A DNA stretch of 64,000 bases, from positions 1 to 64,000 of the forward strand of contig NZ_CP025086.1 of the NCBI RefSeq assembly GCF_004135935.1. The letters run 5' to 3'. A program made the position numbers and the translations under genes. This DNA is from Methylovirgula ligni. GTDB lineage: Bacteria; Pseudomonadota; Alphaproteobacteria; Rhizobiales; Beijerinckiaceae. Below the pieces are notes generated by a model. The model did no database searches. It was not told where the DNA came from and saw nothing but the letters and a program-made list of their open reading frames with translations. Within the stretch, counting starts at the first letter, position 1. The number at the start of each line of letters is the position of its first letter. Positions 39,537 through 48,100 of this stretch are shown one piece after another.

Positions 39537-40598
39537 TTACAGCATTGCAGCCTCACCTGGCCCTTCGCAAGGCTTCGGCACGGCGGAATCATGGACCAAA
39601 CCGCGGCGGCGGGTTTTTTCCGGGCGTAAGGTCAATAATCCATCGGCGGCGAGAGATAATCTTACGCCGCCAAGCGTGCCATGGAAAACACGCCCTCGGT
39701 GTAATGCTGCACACAAGTCTTGTGCCAGTCTTTCGAGCCGGTCGAGCCGCAATGGCTTGCCAACTCCCAAGGTGGAGATCTCCGCCGCGATGATGCGGCG
39801 CAAAATCTCCTCCGGACAATCGCCCAGATGCGCGACAGAAATACCGACTCCACCGCTCGCCGGAAACCTTCGCAGCATCGCGCGGACAGTTTCCGTTTGC
39901 ACCGCGAGCGCCTGTTCGGCCCGCGCCGCCCGTCGCCCGAGCCGCGCCAGCCCCGAAGCGCTGAGTCCGGCTTCTTCCAGAAGTGGAAGAAGAGCCCGTA
40001 ACCGCGTGCGGGCAAAAGCAGAATTCTCGTTCGACGGATCGCGGAAATACGGCTGATCGCAGGCTTCGCAATAGTCGATCAACGTCTTCTTGGAATAGAT
40101 CAGCAGCGGACGGTAAAGCGTGATACCGCCAAGCCTAATCTCGCTGCTCATTCCGGCGAGCCCCGCCAGACCGCTGCCACGCAGAAGCCGAAACAGAATC
40201 GTTTCGGCCTGATCGTCGGCATGGTGGGCGGTCAGCAGATAATCGGCGCCGAGTTCGCGTGCGTGGGCGCCGAGCAAGGCATAGCGGGCGGCGCGCGCCC
40301 GCTCCTGAATACGGCTTTTCGGCTTGGCGCCCTGCCACGTCAAAATGCTGTGCGGCAGTCCGAGGGCTTCGGACCAGCCGCCGACGGCTTCAGCCTCCTC
40401 CCGCGATCCGGGACGCAGGCCGTGGTCGACCGTCGCGACATGCAGGCTCGCGCCCGCCGCCTGTCCCTCGGCCAGCCAGAGCGCGGCAAACCGCAGCAGC
40501 GCCAGCGAATCGGGGCCGCCCGAAACCGCGAGCAACGCCCGCCGTCCGGCGAGCGGCGCGAAAAGAGCGGCGAGCTTCGCCGTGCTGATCTTCTCCAT
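39537..40598 (-). CDS. tilS: tRNA(Ile)-lysidine synthetase
   Basis: The product is 353 residues. The PP-loop SGGPDS (about 26-31) binds ATP, followed by VDHGLRPGSREEAEAV, LTAHHADDQAETILFRLLRGSGL and RPLLIYSKKTL. TilS converts C34 of tRNA-Ile(CAU) to lysidine so that it reads AUA. The C-terminal substrate-binding domains are short, as is common in alphaproteobacteria. It lies between cpoB and ftsH on the same strand, which is the conserved order. Confidence 0.92.
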   Translation of the reverse strand: MEKISTAKLAALFAPLAGRRALLAVSGGPDSLALLRFAALWLAEGQAAGASLHVATVDHGLRPGSREEAEAVGGWSEALGLPHSILTWQGAKPKSRIQERARAARYALLGAHARELGADYLLTAHHADDQAETILFRLLRGSGLAGLAGMSSEIRLGGITLYRPLLIYSKKTLIDYCEACDQPYFRDPSNENSAFARTRLRALLPLLEEAGLSASGLARLGRRAARAEQALAVQTETVRAMLRRFPASGGVGISVAHLGDCPEEILRRIIAAEISTLGVGKPLRLDRLERLAQDLCAALHRGRVFHGTLGGVRLSLAADGLLTLRPEKTRRRGLVHDSAVPKPCEGPGEAAML

Positions 40599-40647
40599 AG
40601 CTACCTAGACCCCGGAGACCTCGGCCCAGCCACGTTCAAGGCCGGTT

Positions 40648-41817
40648 TCAGGCCCCGCATTGGCTGCGCTTAGCCTCACGCTCCGCGCCCGCCTTCACCG
40701 CTGCCGAAGCATTGGGATATTTGCGAGGCACCTCGCTGAAGGTGGCGCAGGCTTGTTCCTTGGCGCCGAGAGTGCGCAGCGATTCGCCGAGCCGCAACAT
40801 GGCCTCCGGCGCACGGGTCGAGGCGGCGAAATTCGTCGAAATCTTCAAAAACTGCTCGGCCGCCTCGCGTGTCCGTCCCCGCGCGGCATAGGATTCGCCC
40901 AGAAAATAGAGCGCTTCGGCCGTCAGCCGCGACTTCGGGTTCTTGTCGATGAACGCAGCAAGGCTGCGCTCGGCACTGTCGTAGTCCTTTTGCTTGAAAT
41001 AGCCGAGGGCGACGTCGAATTCCTGCCGCGGCGTAGCCGGTTGCGCGCTGGCGATCATCGTGCCGCCGGGCGTCGTCACGCCGCCGGCAGGAACGCCGCC
41101 ATCCGACGACGGCGCTGCTGCCTGCGCGGGCGTATATTGCGCGCTCGGCAGATTGAGCGGCGCGTTCGGATCGCTGCCGGTGCTCGCGCCATTGTCGGCG
41201 ATGGGCGGCGGCGGGGCCCCCGTCGTGCCGAGCTGCTTCGGCGCGCCCGGCGCGTCTGGATGCGCGGTGGGGTCGAAAGCATCGTCCCGCCGCGAGCGCG
41301 GGGTGCTTCCCGCCGACGAATCAGTCGAGGAATCAGCCGAAGCGTCCGTATCCGCCCCGGATTGCGGCGGCGCATTATCGGCATCCGTCGCGGGTGGCGG
41401 ATTTGCAGGGGTCAGTTCGCCGTGACGTGCCGGACGGCCGCCGCGCTCCTGAAACCGGAAATCGACGTCTTCCTGGAACTTCTTGAGTTGGTCCTGCAAC
41501 TGATGATTCGCGAACTGCATCTGCTGCATTTCGCCGGTCATCTGACGGATCTGATCTTCGAGACGTTCAACACGCACAAGCAGGCTCGCATCGTCCGCCC
41601 CCCCCCCCTGCGGGGCATAGCCGCCGCCGGGAGGCGGAGCGCCGCCATTGTCCTGAGAATCGCCGCCGCCGACATTGTCCGGTGGGACGGCATAGGATTG
41701 CGCAACCTGAAGGCGCGTGCCTTGCGCGAAGGCGAGCGCGGGGGCGAGACTCAGGGCGCCGGCCAAGGCAATCCCGGTCAGGGCAATCACAGCAGCGTCT
41801 TTGCTCAATCGAGTCAT
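40648..41817 (-). CDS. cpoB: Tol-Pal system protein CpoB/YbgF
   Basis: The product is 389 residues. A signal peptide ends near APALAFAQ. A coiled-coil that mediates trimer formation follows (LLVRVERLEDQIRQMTGEM, about 75-125), then a long Pro/Ala/Gly-rich linker of about 130 residues and C-terminal TPR repeats (FDVALGYFKQKDYDSAERSL, ALYFLGESYAARGRTREAAEQF). CpoB couples the Tol-Pal machinery to cell-wall synthesis at division. The ATG at 41817 is chosen where the signal peptide starts. It is followed by tilS 49 bases later. Confidence 0.9.
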   Translation of the reverse strand: MTRLSKDAAVIALTGIALAGALSLAPALAFAQGTRLQVAQSYAVPPDNVGGGDSQDNGGAPPPGGGYAPQGGGADDASLLVRVERLEDQIRQMTGEMQQMQFANHQLQDQLKKFQEDVDFRFQERGGRPARHGELTPANPPPATDADNAPPQSGADTDASADSSTDSSAGSTPRSRRDDAFDPTAHPDAPGAPKQLGTTGAPPPPIADNGASTGSDPNAPLNLPSAQYTPAQAAAPSSDGGVPAGGVTTPGGTMIASAQPATPRQEFDVALGYFKQKDYDSAERSLAAFIDKNPKSRLTAEALYFLGESYAARGRTREAAEQFLKISTNFAASTRAPEAMLRLGESLRTLGAKEQACATFSEVPRKYPNASAAVKAGAEREAKRSQCGA

Positions 41818-42073
41818 GCGTGAAATCCAATCTTCCTGATTTGGATCATACTGCATAGTTCGGCCAAAGTTAGGTTTTTCGATTGGAATTTCGCGGCGCT
41901 GCGGTTGAAGAAATAACCTTCAATCGAGCGTAAACGCCGCGCGGGCCCGGTTGGGTTAGGCAATCGGCGGCGGATGCGATAGAATGGGCGTTTCCGGAGC
42001 CACCGGGTATCTCCATCACATCGGAGTCGGGCGCCGCCGCGCGGCTCGCCTTCGCGGCGCAGGAGCATGACGT

Positions 42074-43414
42074 TTGGGCAAGCATTTCGGGACCGACGGA
42101 ATTCGCGGCCTCGCCAACAAGATCATCACTCCCGATCTGGCGATGAAGGTCGCGCAGGCCACCGGCATCCTCTTTCAGCGCGGCGAACACCGCCACCGCG
42201 CCGTCATCGGCAAGGATACCCGCCTCTCCGGCTATATGATCGAAACCGCCATGGTCGCGGGCTTCACCTCGGTCGGCGTCGACGTTCTGCTGCTCGGCCC
42301 GATGCCGACGCCCGCCGTCGCCATGCTCACTCATTCGATGCGCGCCGATGTCGGAGTGATGATCTCCGCATCGCACAATCCGTTCGAGGACAACGGCATC
42401 AAATTGTTCGGCCCGGACGGCTTCAAGCTCTCCGACGAGGTCGAGGCCAAGATCGAGGCGATTGTCGATGGTGAGCTGCCGGTCAAGCTTGCCAATTCCC
42501 CCGATCTCGGCCGCGCCATGCGCGTCGAGGGCGACCGCGCCCGCTATATCGAATTCGCCAAGCGCACGCTGATCGGCAATCCCTCGCTCGACGGGATGCG
42601 CATCGTCGTCGATTGCGCCAACGGCGCTGCCTACAAGGTCGCCCCGGAAGCCCTGTGGGAGCTCGGCGCCGAGGTCTTCACCATCGGCGACGCTCCGGAC
42701 GGCTTCAACATCAACCGCGATGTCGGCTCCACCGCGCCCAAGGCGCTCGTCAATAAGGTCCGCGAGATGCGCGCCGATGTCGGCATTGCGCTCGACGGCG
42801 ACGCCGACCGGGTCATCATCGTCGATGAGCGCGGCAAGGTCGTCGATGGCGATCAGTTGATGGCGGCCATCGCCCAGAGCTGGCAGCAGGACGGCCGGCT
42901 GGCGCGCCCCGGCATCGTCGCGACGCTGATGTCCAATCTTGGCTTCGAGCGTTACCTGAGCAGTATCGGCCTCGCCCTCGCCCGTACTGCCGTCGGCGAC
43001 CGCTATGTGCTCGAACATATGCGCGAGCACGGCTACAACCTCGGCGGCGAACAATCCGGCCATATCATCCTTAGCGATTATTGCACGACCGGCGACGGGC
43101 TTGTCGCGGCCTTGCAATTGCTCTCCATCGTCAAGCGCCGACAGCGCCCGGTCAGCGAGGTCTGCCACCGATTCGAGCCGGTTCCGCAGATCCTGCGCAA
43201 TGTCCGCTTCCGCAGCAGCCGCCCCCTCGAGGAAGAGCGCGTCTCCCGCGCCATCGAGGACGGCCGGCGTAAGCTTGGCAATGACGGCCGTCTGGTGATT
43301 CGCCTTTCCGGCACCGAGCCGGTCGTGCGCGTCATGGGCGAAGGCGACAACCGCGATCTCGTCGAGCAGATCGTCGACGATGTCTGCGAGGCGCTGAGCG
43401 CCGTCGCCGCCTGA
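42074..43414 (+). CDS. glmM: Phosphoglucosamine mutase
   Basis: The product is 446 residues. It interconverts glucosamine-6-phosphate and glucosamine-1-phosphate for peptidoglycan and LPS precursors. Motifs are FGTDGIRG, the catalytic phosphoserine Ser100 in [15 protein letters not shown], the metal loop DGDADR (about 244), GEQSGH and the phosphate-binding [12 protein letters not shown]. The start is TTG 42074 with AGGAGC eight bases upstream. It is divergent from cpoB, whereas it normally follows ftsH. Confidence 0.96.
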   Translation: MGKHFGTDGIRGLANKIITPDLAMKVAQATGILFQRGEHRHRAVIGKDTRLSGYMIETAMVAGFTSVGVDVLLLGPMPTPAVAMLTHSMRADVGVMISASHNPFEDNGIKLFGPDGFKLSDEVEAKIEAIVDGELPVKLANSPDLGRAMRVEGDRARYIEFAKRTLIGNPSLDGMRIVVDCANGAAYKVAPEALWELGAEVFTIGDAPDGFNINRDVGSTAPKALVNKVREMRADVGIALDGDADRVIIVDERGKVVDGDQLMAAIAQSWQQDGRLARPGIVATLMSNLGFERYLSSIGLALARTAVGDRYVLEHMREHGYNLGGEQSGHIILSDYCTTGDGLVAALQLLSIVKRRQRPVSEVCHRFEPVPQILRNVRFRSSRPLEEERVSRAIEDGRRKLGNDGRLVIRLSGTEPVVRVMGEGDNRDLVEQIVDDVCEALSAVAA

Positions 43415-43480
43415 AAACAGGCAGCAAAAGCGGGGCTTCGCGCCCGGCGCTCCCAGGCCAATTAACCTTAAAAACTAGGG

Positions 43481-43495
43481 TTAAGAGGCTTTTAA
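43481..43495 (+). promoter_or_regulatory. TTAA-N7-TTAA (CtrA-like) site before the first outer-membrane protein gene
   Basis: TTAAGAGGCTTTTAA, inside GGTTAAGAGGCTTTTAAG, lies 82 bases before the start at 43577. The spacing matches the CtrA recognition sequence of alphaproteobacteria (TTAA-N7-TTAA). An inverted TTAACC/GGTTAA pair surrounds it at 43462-43484. Confidence 0.5.
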
Positions 43496-43576
43496 GCTCT
43501 TTGAGCCATTTTTCCCTTCCGTTGGACACGGCGGCGGCTGACCCGCGCGCCAGCGCCTTTGAGGGGACTAATCGTT

Positions 43577-44389
43577 ATGGCCAGCATCAAGACCTTCCTA
43601 ATCGCAAGCGCCGTGGCGATTGGCGCTTTCAATGTCGCCCACGCGGCCGATCTCGACCTGCCGCCACCGCCCCAGGTTGAAGCCCCGCCCCCGCCGGTTG
43701 TCAGCGGCTGGTACCTGCGCGGCGACGTCGGCGTCGGCTTCGACCAATTGAGCAATTTCTACTCCACCGACGCTCCGATCGTGCCCGGCTATTCCTTCGA
43801 GGGCGCCGGCCTTGGCCGTCAGGTCGATATCGGCGGCGGCGTCGGCTACCAGGTCAACAACTGGGTGCGCTTCGACGTGACCGGCGAATACCGGACCGCG
43901 ACGAAATATTGGGCGACTGAGAATTACGCCGGCACGACGCCGGACTGCGCCACCTGCTATGATGACTACTCTGGCCGCGTCAGCACGTTCGACGTGCTCG
44001 CCAATGGCTATATCGACCTTGGCACCTGGTACAATTTCACGCCGTTCATCGGCGCGGGTGTCGGCGCGGCCTTCAACCAGTTCTCTGGCCTGACCGATGT
44101 CGGTGTGCAGACCGGCGGCTATGGCGTCGCGCCCACCAGCAACAGTGTCGCTCTCGCCTGGGCGATACATGCGGGCGTGGATTATTCCTTCACGCCGAAC
44201 TGGAAGCTTGAAGTCGCCTACCGCTATTTCAACGGCGGCAAGGTCACCAGCGACGGCATCGTCTGCACCGCAGGCTGCACGCACGAAGTCCAGAGCTTCA
44301 ATATCGCCTCGCAGGATGTTCTCGTCGGCCTGCGCTACGTCTTCACCGACGTTCCGGCAGTGGCACCGCCGCTCGTTACCAAATATTGA
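43577..44389 (+). CDS. Outer-membrane beta-barrel protein (Omp25/RopB-like)
   Basis: The product is 270 residues. A signal peptide ends at AHAAD (about residue 24). A Pro-rich linker precedes an eight-strand-type barrel (GWYLRGDVGVGFD, VRFDVTGEYR, LANGYIDLGTWYNFTPFIGAGVG, LVGLRYVF ending in aromatic residues). The pair of cysteines in DCATCYDD and CTAGCTHE may form loop disulfides. The ATG at 43577 follows GAGGGG. The same type of gene follows at 44569. Its role is probably structural or adhesive in the outer membrane; it is not a classical trimeric porin. Confidence 0.85.
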   Translation: MASIKTFLIASAVAIGAFNVAHAADLDLPPPPQVEAPPPPVVSGWYLRGDVGVGFDQLSNFYSTDAPIVPGYSFEGAGLGRQVDIGGGVGYQVNNWVRFDVTGEYRTATKYWATENYAGTTPDCATCYDDYSGRVSTFDVLANGYIDLGTWYNFTPFIGAGVGAAFNQFSGLTDVGVQTGGYGVAPTSNSVALAWAIHAGVDYSFTPNWKLEVAYRYFNGGKVTSDGIVCTAGCTHEVQSFNIASQDVLVGLRYVFTDVPAVAPPLVTKY

Positions 44390-44410
44390 TCCGGGCAAAC
44401 CGGGCGAACG

Positions 44411-44440
44411 AAAAAGCGGGCCACGAGGCCCGCTTTTTTT
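44411..44440 (+). terminator. Rho-independent terminator
   Basis: AAAAA, stem GCGGGCC/GGCCCGC with loop ACGA, then seven T. It lies 21 bases after the first outer-membrane protein gene and separates it from the second, so each has its own transcript. Confidence 0.9.
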
Positions 44441-44503
44441 GCGTCGCGGCAATGGACCGGCGAGCCCGTAAAAACATGGTTTCGGGTGGGTAATTTTTTA
44501 TGG

Positions 44504-44518
44504 TTAAGCGGAGCTTAA
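44504..44518 (+). promoter_or_regulatory. TTAA-N7-TTAA (CtrA-like) site before the second outer-membrane protein gene
   Basis: TTAAGCGGAGCTTAA, inside GGTTAAGCGGAGCTTAAG, lies 51 bases before the start at 44569. It shares GGTTAAG-N-GG-N3-TTAAG with the site at 43481-43495 before the sister gene. Confidence 0.5.
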
Positions 44519-44568
44519 GAAATATCCTTCAGACTTCCTTTCGTTGAGAACCGAAAGGAAGGAAGGCG

Positions 44569-45402
44569 ATGTCGAGTCGGACATCTATATTGCGGGGGCT
44601 GATTCTCCCGGTTGCCGCGCTCTGCGCCGCGATGCCCGCTGAAGCCGCCGATCTCGGCTCCTTCTTTTCTTCGCCGCAGACGGAAGCCCCGACCCAGCCT
44701 GTCGACTTCGGCACCGGCTGGTACATCCGCGGCGACGGAGCCTGGGCTGCCGATTCGCTGCCGCAAATATCGCCGGATCTGACCCAATTCGTCACAAATA
44801 GCCGGCAGTCGATGTTCAACGCTGATCTGGGCTTCGGCTACAAGCTGAACAATTGGGTCCGCGCCGATATTGTCGCCGATTATTGGCTACCGACTCGTGC
44901 CCAGGGGAATGGCGCAACCGCAGAATGCATAACCCAGCTCAATGGCACTCCTCCCATCCAAGACGAAACCGTCTACGATGATTGCACGCCGCACGCAAAC
45001 TCGGAAATCCAGCGCCTCGACGCGCTGGCGAATCTCTATGTCGATCTCGGCACTTGGTCCGGATTTACGCCCTACGTGGGTGGCGGTCTCGGCGTCAGCC
45101 GTATTCAGATCACCAGCGACACCAACTGGTATATGAGCAACGGGCTGCCTTATCACATCACGACCGATGGCTTCTATTTCAATTGGGATCGCAGCATCGA
45201 TGAGATCCGCTATCAGTTCGCCTGGGCGTTGATGGCCGGCGTGTCCTATGCGATCACACCGGAACTCGCGCTCGATGTCGGCTACCGGTACATCAATCTT
45301 GGCACGATCAGCGGCATTCAGGATGCAACCGGCAACAGTTACACGAAGGTCGTGGACGCACATGAGGTTCGCCTCGGCCTGCGCTATTTGTTCGACCAGT
45401 GA
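44569..45402 (+). CDS. Outer-membrane beta-barrel protein, second copy
   Basis: The product is 277 residues. A signal peptide ends at AEAAD (about residue 27), and the same layout as the 43577 product follows: GTGWYIRGDGAWA, NNWVRADIVADYW, LANLYVDLGTWSGFTPYVGGGLG, AWALMAGVSYAITPELALDVGYRY, LRYLFDQ. The ATG has GGAAGGAAGG upstream. Sequence identity to the upstream barrel is moderate, so this is an old tandem duplication with divergent loops. Surface loops again contain one Cys pair (AECITQ, DDCTPH). Confidence 0.85.
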   Translation: MSSRTSILRGLILPVAALCAAMPAEAADLGSFFSSPQTEAPTQPVDFGTGWYIRGDGAWAADSLPQISPDLTQFVTNSRQSMFNADLGFGYKLNNWVRADIVADYWLPTRAQGNGATAECITQLNGTPPIQDETVYDDCTPHANSEIQRLDALANLYVDLGTWSGFTPYVGGGLGVSRIQITSDTNWYMSNGLPYHITTDGFYFNWDRSIDEIRYQFAWALMAGVSYAITPELALDVGYRYINLGTISGIQDATGNSYTKVVDAHEVRLGLRYLFDQ

Positions 45403-45459
45403 TTTGCTAAATTCTTCGCTGCCGGTTGCGCTTTGCGCGGCCGGCCGCGAAGATGGCGA

Positions 45460-46614
45460 ATGTCTTCGCCCCCGCGCCAGCCGCGCATAAAACCCGCACG
45501 TCCGTTTTTCTCGTCCGGTCCCTGCCCCAAAAGGCCGGGTTGGACGGTCGATGTCCTGAAGGGCGCGCTTGTCGGCCGCTCGCATCGCAGCCCGGCGGGC
45601 GTTGCGAAGCTTCGGCAGGCGATTGATCTGACGCGCGAAGTGCTCGAAATCCCTCCGGATTATCGCATCGCCATCGTCCCCGCCTCGGACACCGGCGCGG
45701 TTGAGATGGCGCTCTGGTCGCTGCTCGGCGCGCGCGGCGTCGATGTCTTCGCCTGGGATGCATTCGGCGAGACCTGGGCAGTGGACGCCGAGGCGCTGAA
45801 ACTCAGCGGCCTGCGCCTCTTCCGGGCGCCGCCGGGCGAGATCGCCGATCTCGCCAAGGCCGACCCGGACCACGACATCGTCTTCACCTGGAACGGGACG
45901 AGCACCGGCGTGCGCGTTCCGAATGCCGACTGGATCGCCGCCGACCGCACGGGGCTGACGATCTGTGACGCGACCTCCGCCGCCTTCGCGCAGAAGCTCG
46001 ATTGGCCGAAGCTCGATGTCGTCACTTTCTCCTGGCAGAAGGGTCTTGGCAGCGAGGCGGCGCATGGCATGCTCGTGTTGAGTCCACGCGCTGTCGAGCG
46101 GCTCGAAACCTATCGGCCGGCCTGGCCGCTGCCCAAAATTTTTCAGCTAACCCACGATGGCAAACTGGATGAAGCGCTGTTCAAGGGCTGGACAATCAAC
46201 ACGCCTTCGCTGCTCTGCGTCGAAGACTATCTCGATGCGCTCGGCTGGGCGAAATCGCTTGGCGGCCTCGATGCCCTGATCGCCCGCGCCGACGCCAATG
46301 CCCGCACGCTCGGCGCCTGGGTCGAGACGACGGACTGGATCGATTTTCTGGTCGAGGATCCCGCGATCCGCTCCAACACCAGCCTTTGTCTGGAGCTGGC
46401 GGAGCCGGAGGTCGCGCAGCTTCCGGCGGCCGAGCGCAAGGCGCTCGTCGATGAATTACTCGAAGTTCTGGAAGAGGCCGAGGTCGCCTATGACATCGGC
46501 GCTTACCGGCAGTCGCCGCCCGGTCTGCGCATCTGGTGCGGGCCGACCGTGGACGCGCCGGACCTGCCACTGCTTACGGCGTGGCTGGACTATGCTTATG
46601 GATTGGCGCGCTAG
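45460..46614 (+). CDS. serC: Phosphoserine aminotransferase
   Basis: The product is 384 residues, a class V PLP enzyme of the alphaproteobacterial/archaeal SerC type. It converts 3-phosphohydroxypyruvate and glutamate to phosphoserine. Motifs are FFSSGPCPKRPGW, the RSHRSPAG phosphate-binding segment, ATSAAFAQKLDW and the PLP lysine Lys194 in FSWQKGLGSEAAHG. The ATG is at 45460. serA, which often follows serC, is not next; a 62-base spacer leads to the convergent rpsT. Confidence 0.9.
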   Translation: MSSPPRQPRIKPARPFFSSGPCPKRPGWTVDVLKGALVGRSHRSPAGVAKLRQAIDLTREVLEIPPDYRIAIVPASDTGAVEMALWSLLGARGVDVFAWDAFGETWAVDAEALKLSGLRLFRAPPGEIADLAKADPDHDIVFTWNGTSTGVRVPNADWIAADRTGLTICDATSAAFAQKLDWPKLDVVTFSWQKGLGSEAAHGMLVLSPRAVERLETYRPAWPLPKIFQLTHDGKLDEALFKGWTINTPSLLCVEDYLDALGWAKSLGGLDALIARADANARTLGAWVETTDWIDFLVEDPAIRSNTSLCLELAEPEVAQLPAAERKALVDELLEVLEEAEVAYDIGAYRQSPPGLRIWCGPTVDAPDLPLLTAWLDYAYGLAR

Positions 46615-46676
46615 AGCAATCGCGGCGATTTCGCCGGGAAAGCCACGCTTTCCCGATGATGTCGGCGATTAGGCTG

Positions 46677-46946
46677 TTAGGCTTGGGCCAGCGACCGCAC
46701 GCGATGGGCGAGGCGCGAAACCTTCCGGGCGGCGGTATTTCTGTGGATGATGCCGTTCTGCGCGGCGCGGACGATCACCGGCTCGGCCGCCTGGAGGGCC
46801 GCCGCGGCAGCCTCGTGATTGCCGGAGGCAATCGCCTCCTCGACCTTGCGGACGAAGGTCCGCAGGCGCGTGCGGCGCGAGCGGTTGACGATCGTGCGAC
46901 GCTCAATTTTACGGGCGGCCTTTTTGGCCGACGGGGTATTCGCCAT
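46677..46946 (-). CDS. rpsT: 30S ribosomal protein S20
   Basis: The product is 89 residues and very basic: [17 protein letters not shown] and [20 protein letters not shown] at the start, [19 protein letters not shown] at the end. It binds 16S rRNA early in 30S assembly. It lies downstream of an enoyl-CoA hydratase gene on the same strand, as in many Rhizobiales, but has its own strong promoter. dnaA, which often follows in relatives, is replaced by the convergent serC. Confidence 0.96.
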   Translation of the reverse strand: MANTPSAKKAARKIERRTIVNRSRRTRLRTFVRKVEEAIASGNHEAAAAALQAAEPVIVRAAQNGIIHRNTAARKVSRLAHRVRSLAQA

Positions 46947-47029
46947 CTAAAATCTCGAATTATTCTGGAGGGGTCCGGCCGACACGGCCAAAGACCGACG
47001 CCGCCAGACGCGCAAATGCGAAGCGGCAG

Positions 47030-47058
47030 CTTATAGTCGCCACGGCCGCGGGCGTCAA
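47030..47058 (-). promoter_or_regulatory. Sigma-70 promoter of rpsT
   Basis: On the minus strand TTGACG (47058-47053) and TATAAG (47035-47030) are separated by exactly 17 bases. The transcript would start near 47023, about 77 bases before the rpsT start. A 9-bp GC dyad CCGCGGGCG/CGCCCGCGG (47046-47069) overlaps the -35. Confidence 0.75.
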
Positions 47059-47132
47059 CGCGCCCGCGGGGCTTTTCTCACCCCAAGCGCCGCCACCCAT
47101 TTTGCCAAAGATATCCACAAAAGGCGGCAAAA

Positions 47133-47906
47133 TCAGCGGTTTTCAAATTTCGCCGGGCGCTTCTCCGCAAAGGCGGCCATGCCCTCCTTCTGATCGTGCG
47201 TGGCGAACAAAGATTGGAAGGCCCGCCGCTCGTGAAGGAGCCCCTCTGCCAGACTCGTCTCGGCAACGCGGTTGACCGCCTCCTTGACGAGGAGCAGCGC
47301 CGGCAGCGAATGCTCGGCGATGGCTGCGGCGGTCTTCAGGGCTTCGGCCTCCAATTGATCGGCGGGGACGATTCGGGCGACAAGCCCGGCCCGTTCGGCC
47401 TCGGTCGCGTCGATCGAGCGGCCGGTGAGGCAGAGTTCCATCGCCCTCGCCTTGCCGATCGCCCGCGTCAGCCGCTGCGAGCCGCCGCCGCCGGGCATGA
47501 TGCCGAGCTTGATCTCCGGCTGGCCGAATTTGGCGGTCTCGGCCGCGATGATGAAATCGCACATCAGGGCAATCTCGCAGCCGCCGCCGAGGGCGAAGCC
47601 CGCCACCGCGGCGATCGTCGGCTTGCGGACCCGGGCGAGGCGCTGCCAATCGGCGATGAAATCGGCAACCAGCGTCTCGGGATAAGTCTTATGCTGCATT
47701 TCCTTGATGTCGGCACCCGCGGCGAAGGCCTTGGCCGAGCCGGTGACCACGATGACGCTGATCTGCGGGTCCGCCTCGAAGGCGTCGAGGGCGGCATTCA
47801 GCGCCCCCATCAATTCGACATTGATCGCGTTCAGAGCCTGCGGCCGATTGAGTCGAATCAAGCCGACCCGGCCATGCGTCTCGACGATGATCGTGTCACT
47901 CGCCAC
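47133..47906 (-). CDS. Short-chain enoyl-CoA hydratase (crotonase family)
   Basis: The product is 257 residues. It hydrates trans-2-enoyl-CoA in fatty-acid oxidation or related pathways. Both catalytic glutamates of the mammalian ECHS1 type are present: Glu111 in [13 protein letters not shown] and Glu131 in FGQPEIKLG. The oxyanion-hole segments are [11 protein letters not shown] and [12 protein letters not shown]. The start is GTG 47906 with GGAGGGAG upstream. It is followed by rpsT on the same strand after 186 bases. Confidence 0.93.
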   Translation of the reverse strand: MASDTIIVETHGRVGLIRLNRPQALNAINVELMGALNAALDAFEADPQISVIVVTGSAKAFAAGADIKEMQHKTYPETLVADFIADWQRLARVRKPTIAAVAGFALGGGCEIALMCDFIIAAETAKFGQPEIKLGIMPGGGGSQRLTRAIGKARAMELCLTGRSIDATEAERAGLVARIVPADQLEAEALKTAAAIAEHSLPALLLVKEAVNRVAETSLAEGLLHERRAFQSLFATHDQKEGMAAFAEKRPAKFENR

Positions 47907-48100
47907 GTCTTTCTCCCTCCGCCCGATTGTGCGCTGCGGTTGTTACGCTTTGTAACCCGATTTGACTTATCATCCCAAGCTTGTGCTTCTAAAGACAATG
48001 GGTTAGTTGCGGGCGTCATCGCCTCGGCGCCAGCAAGGTCGACTTTTGATCAGTTTTGCGACCGCCGCCGGGAATGGTATGGCTCCAAGAAGATGAGGGG

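Noticed and set aside
47041..47077. The GC-rich dyad CCGCGGGCG/CGCCCGCGG followed by GCTTTTC as a terminator.
   Set aside because: No plus-strand gene ends before it, and on the minus strand it lacks a T-tract. It overlaps the rpsT -35 instead.
48056..48100. An earlier TTG start for the SPT-like gene.
   Set aside because: It has no ribosome site and adds residues not expected in the family. ATG 48074 or 48101 is more likely.
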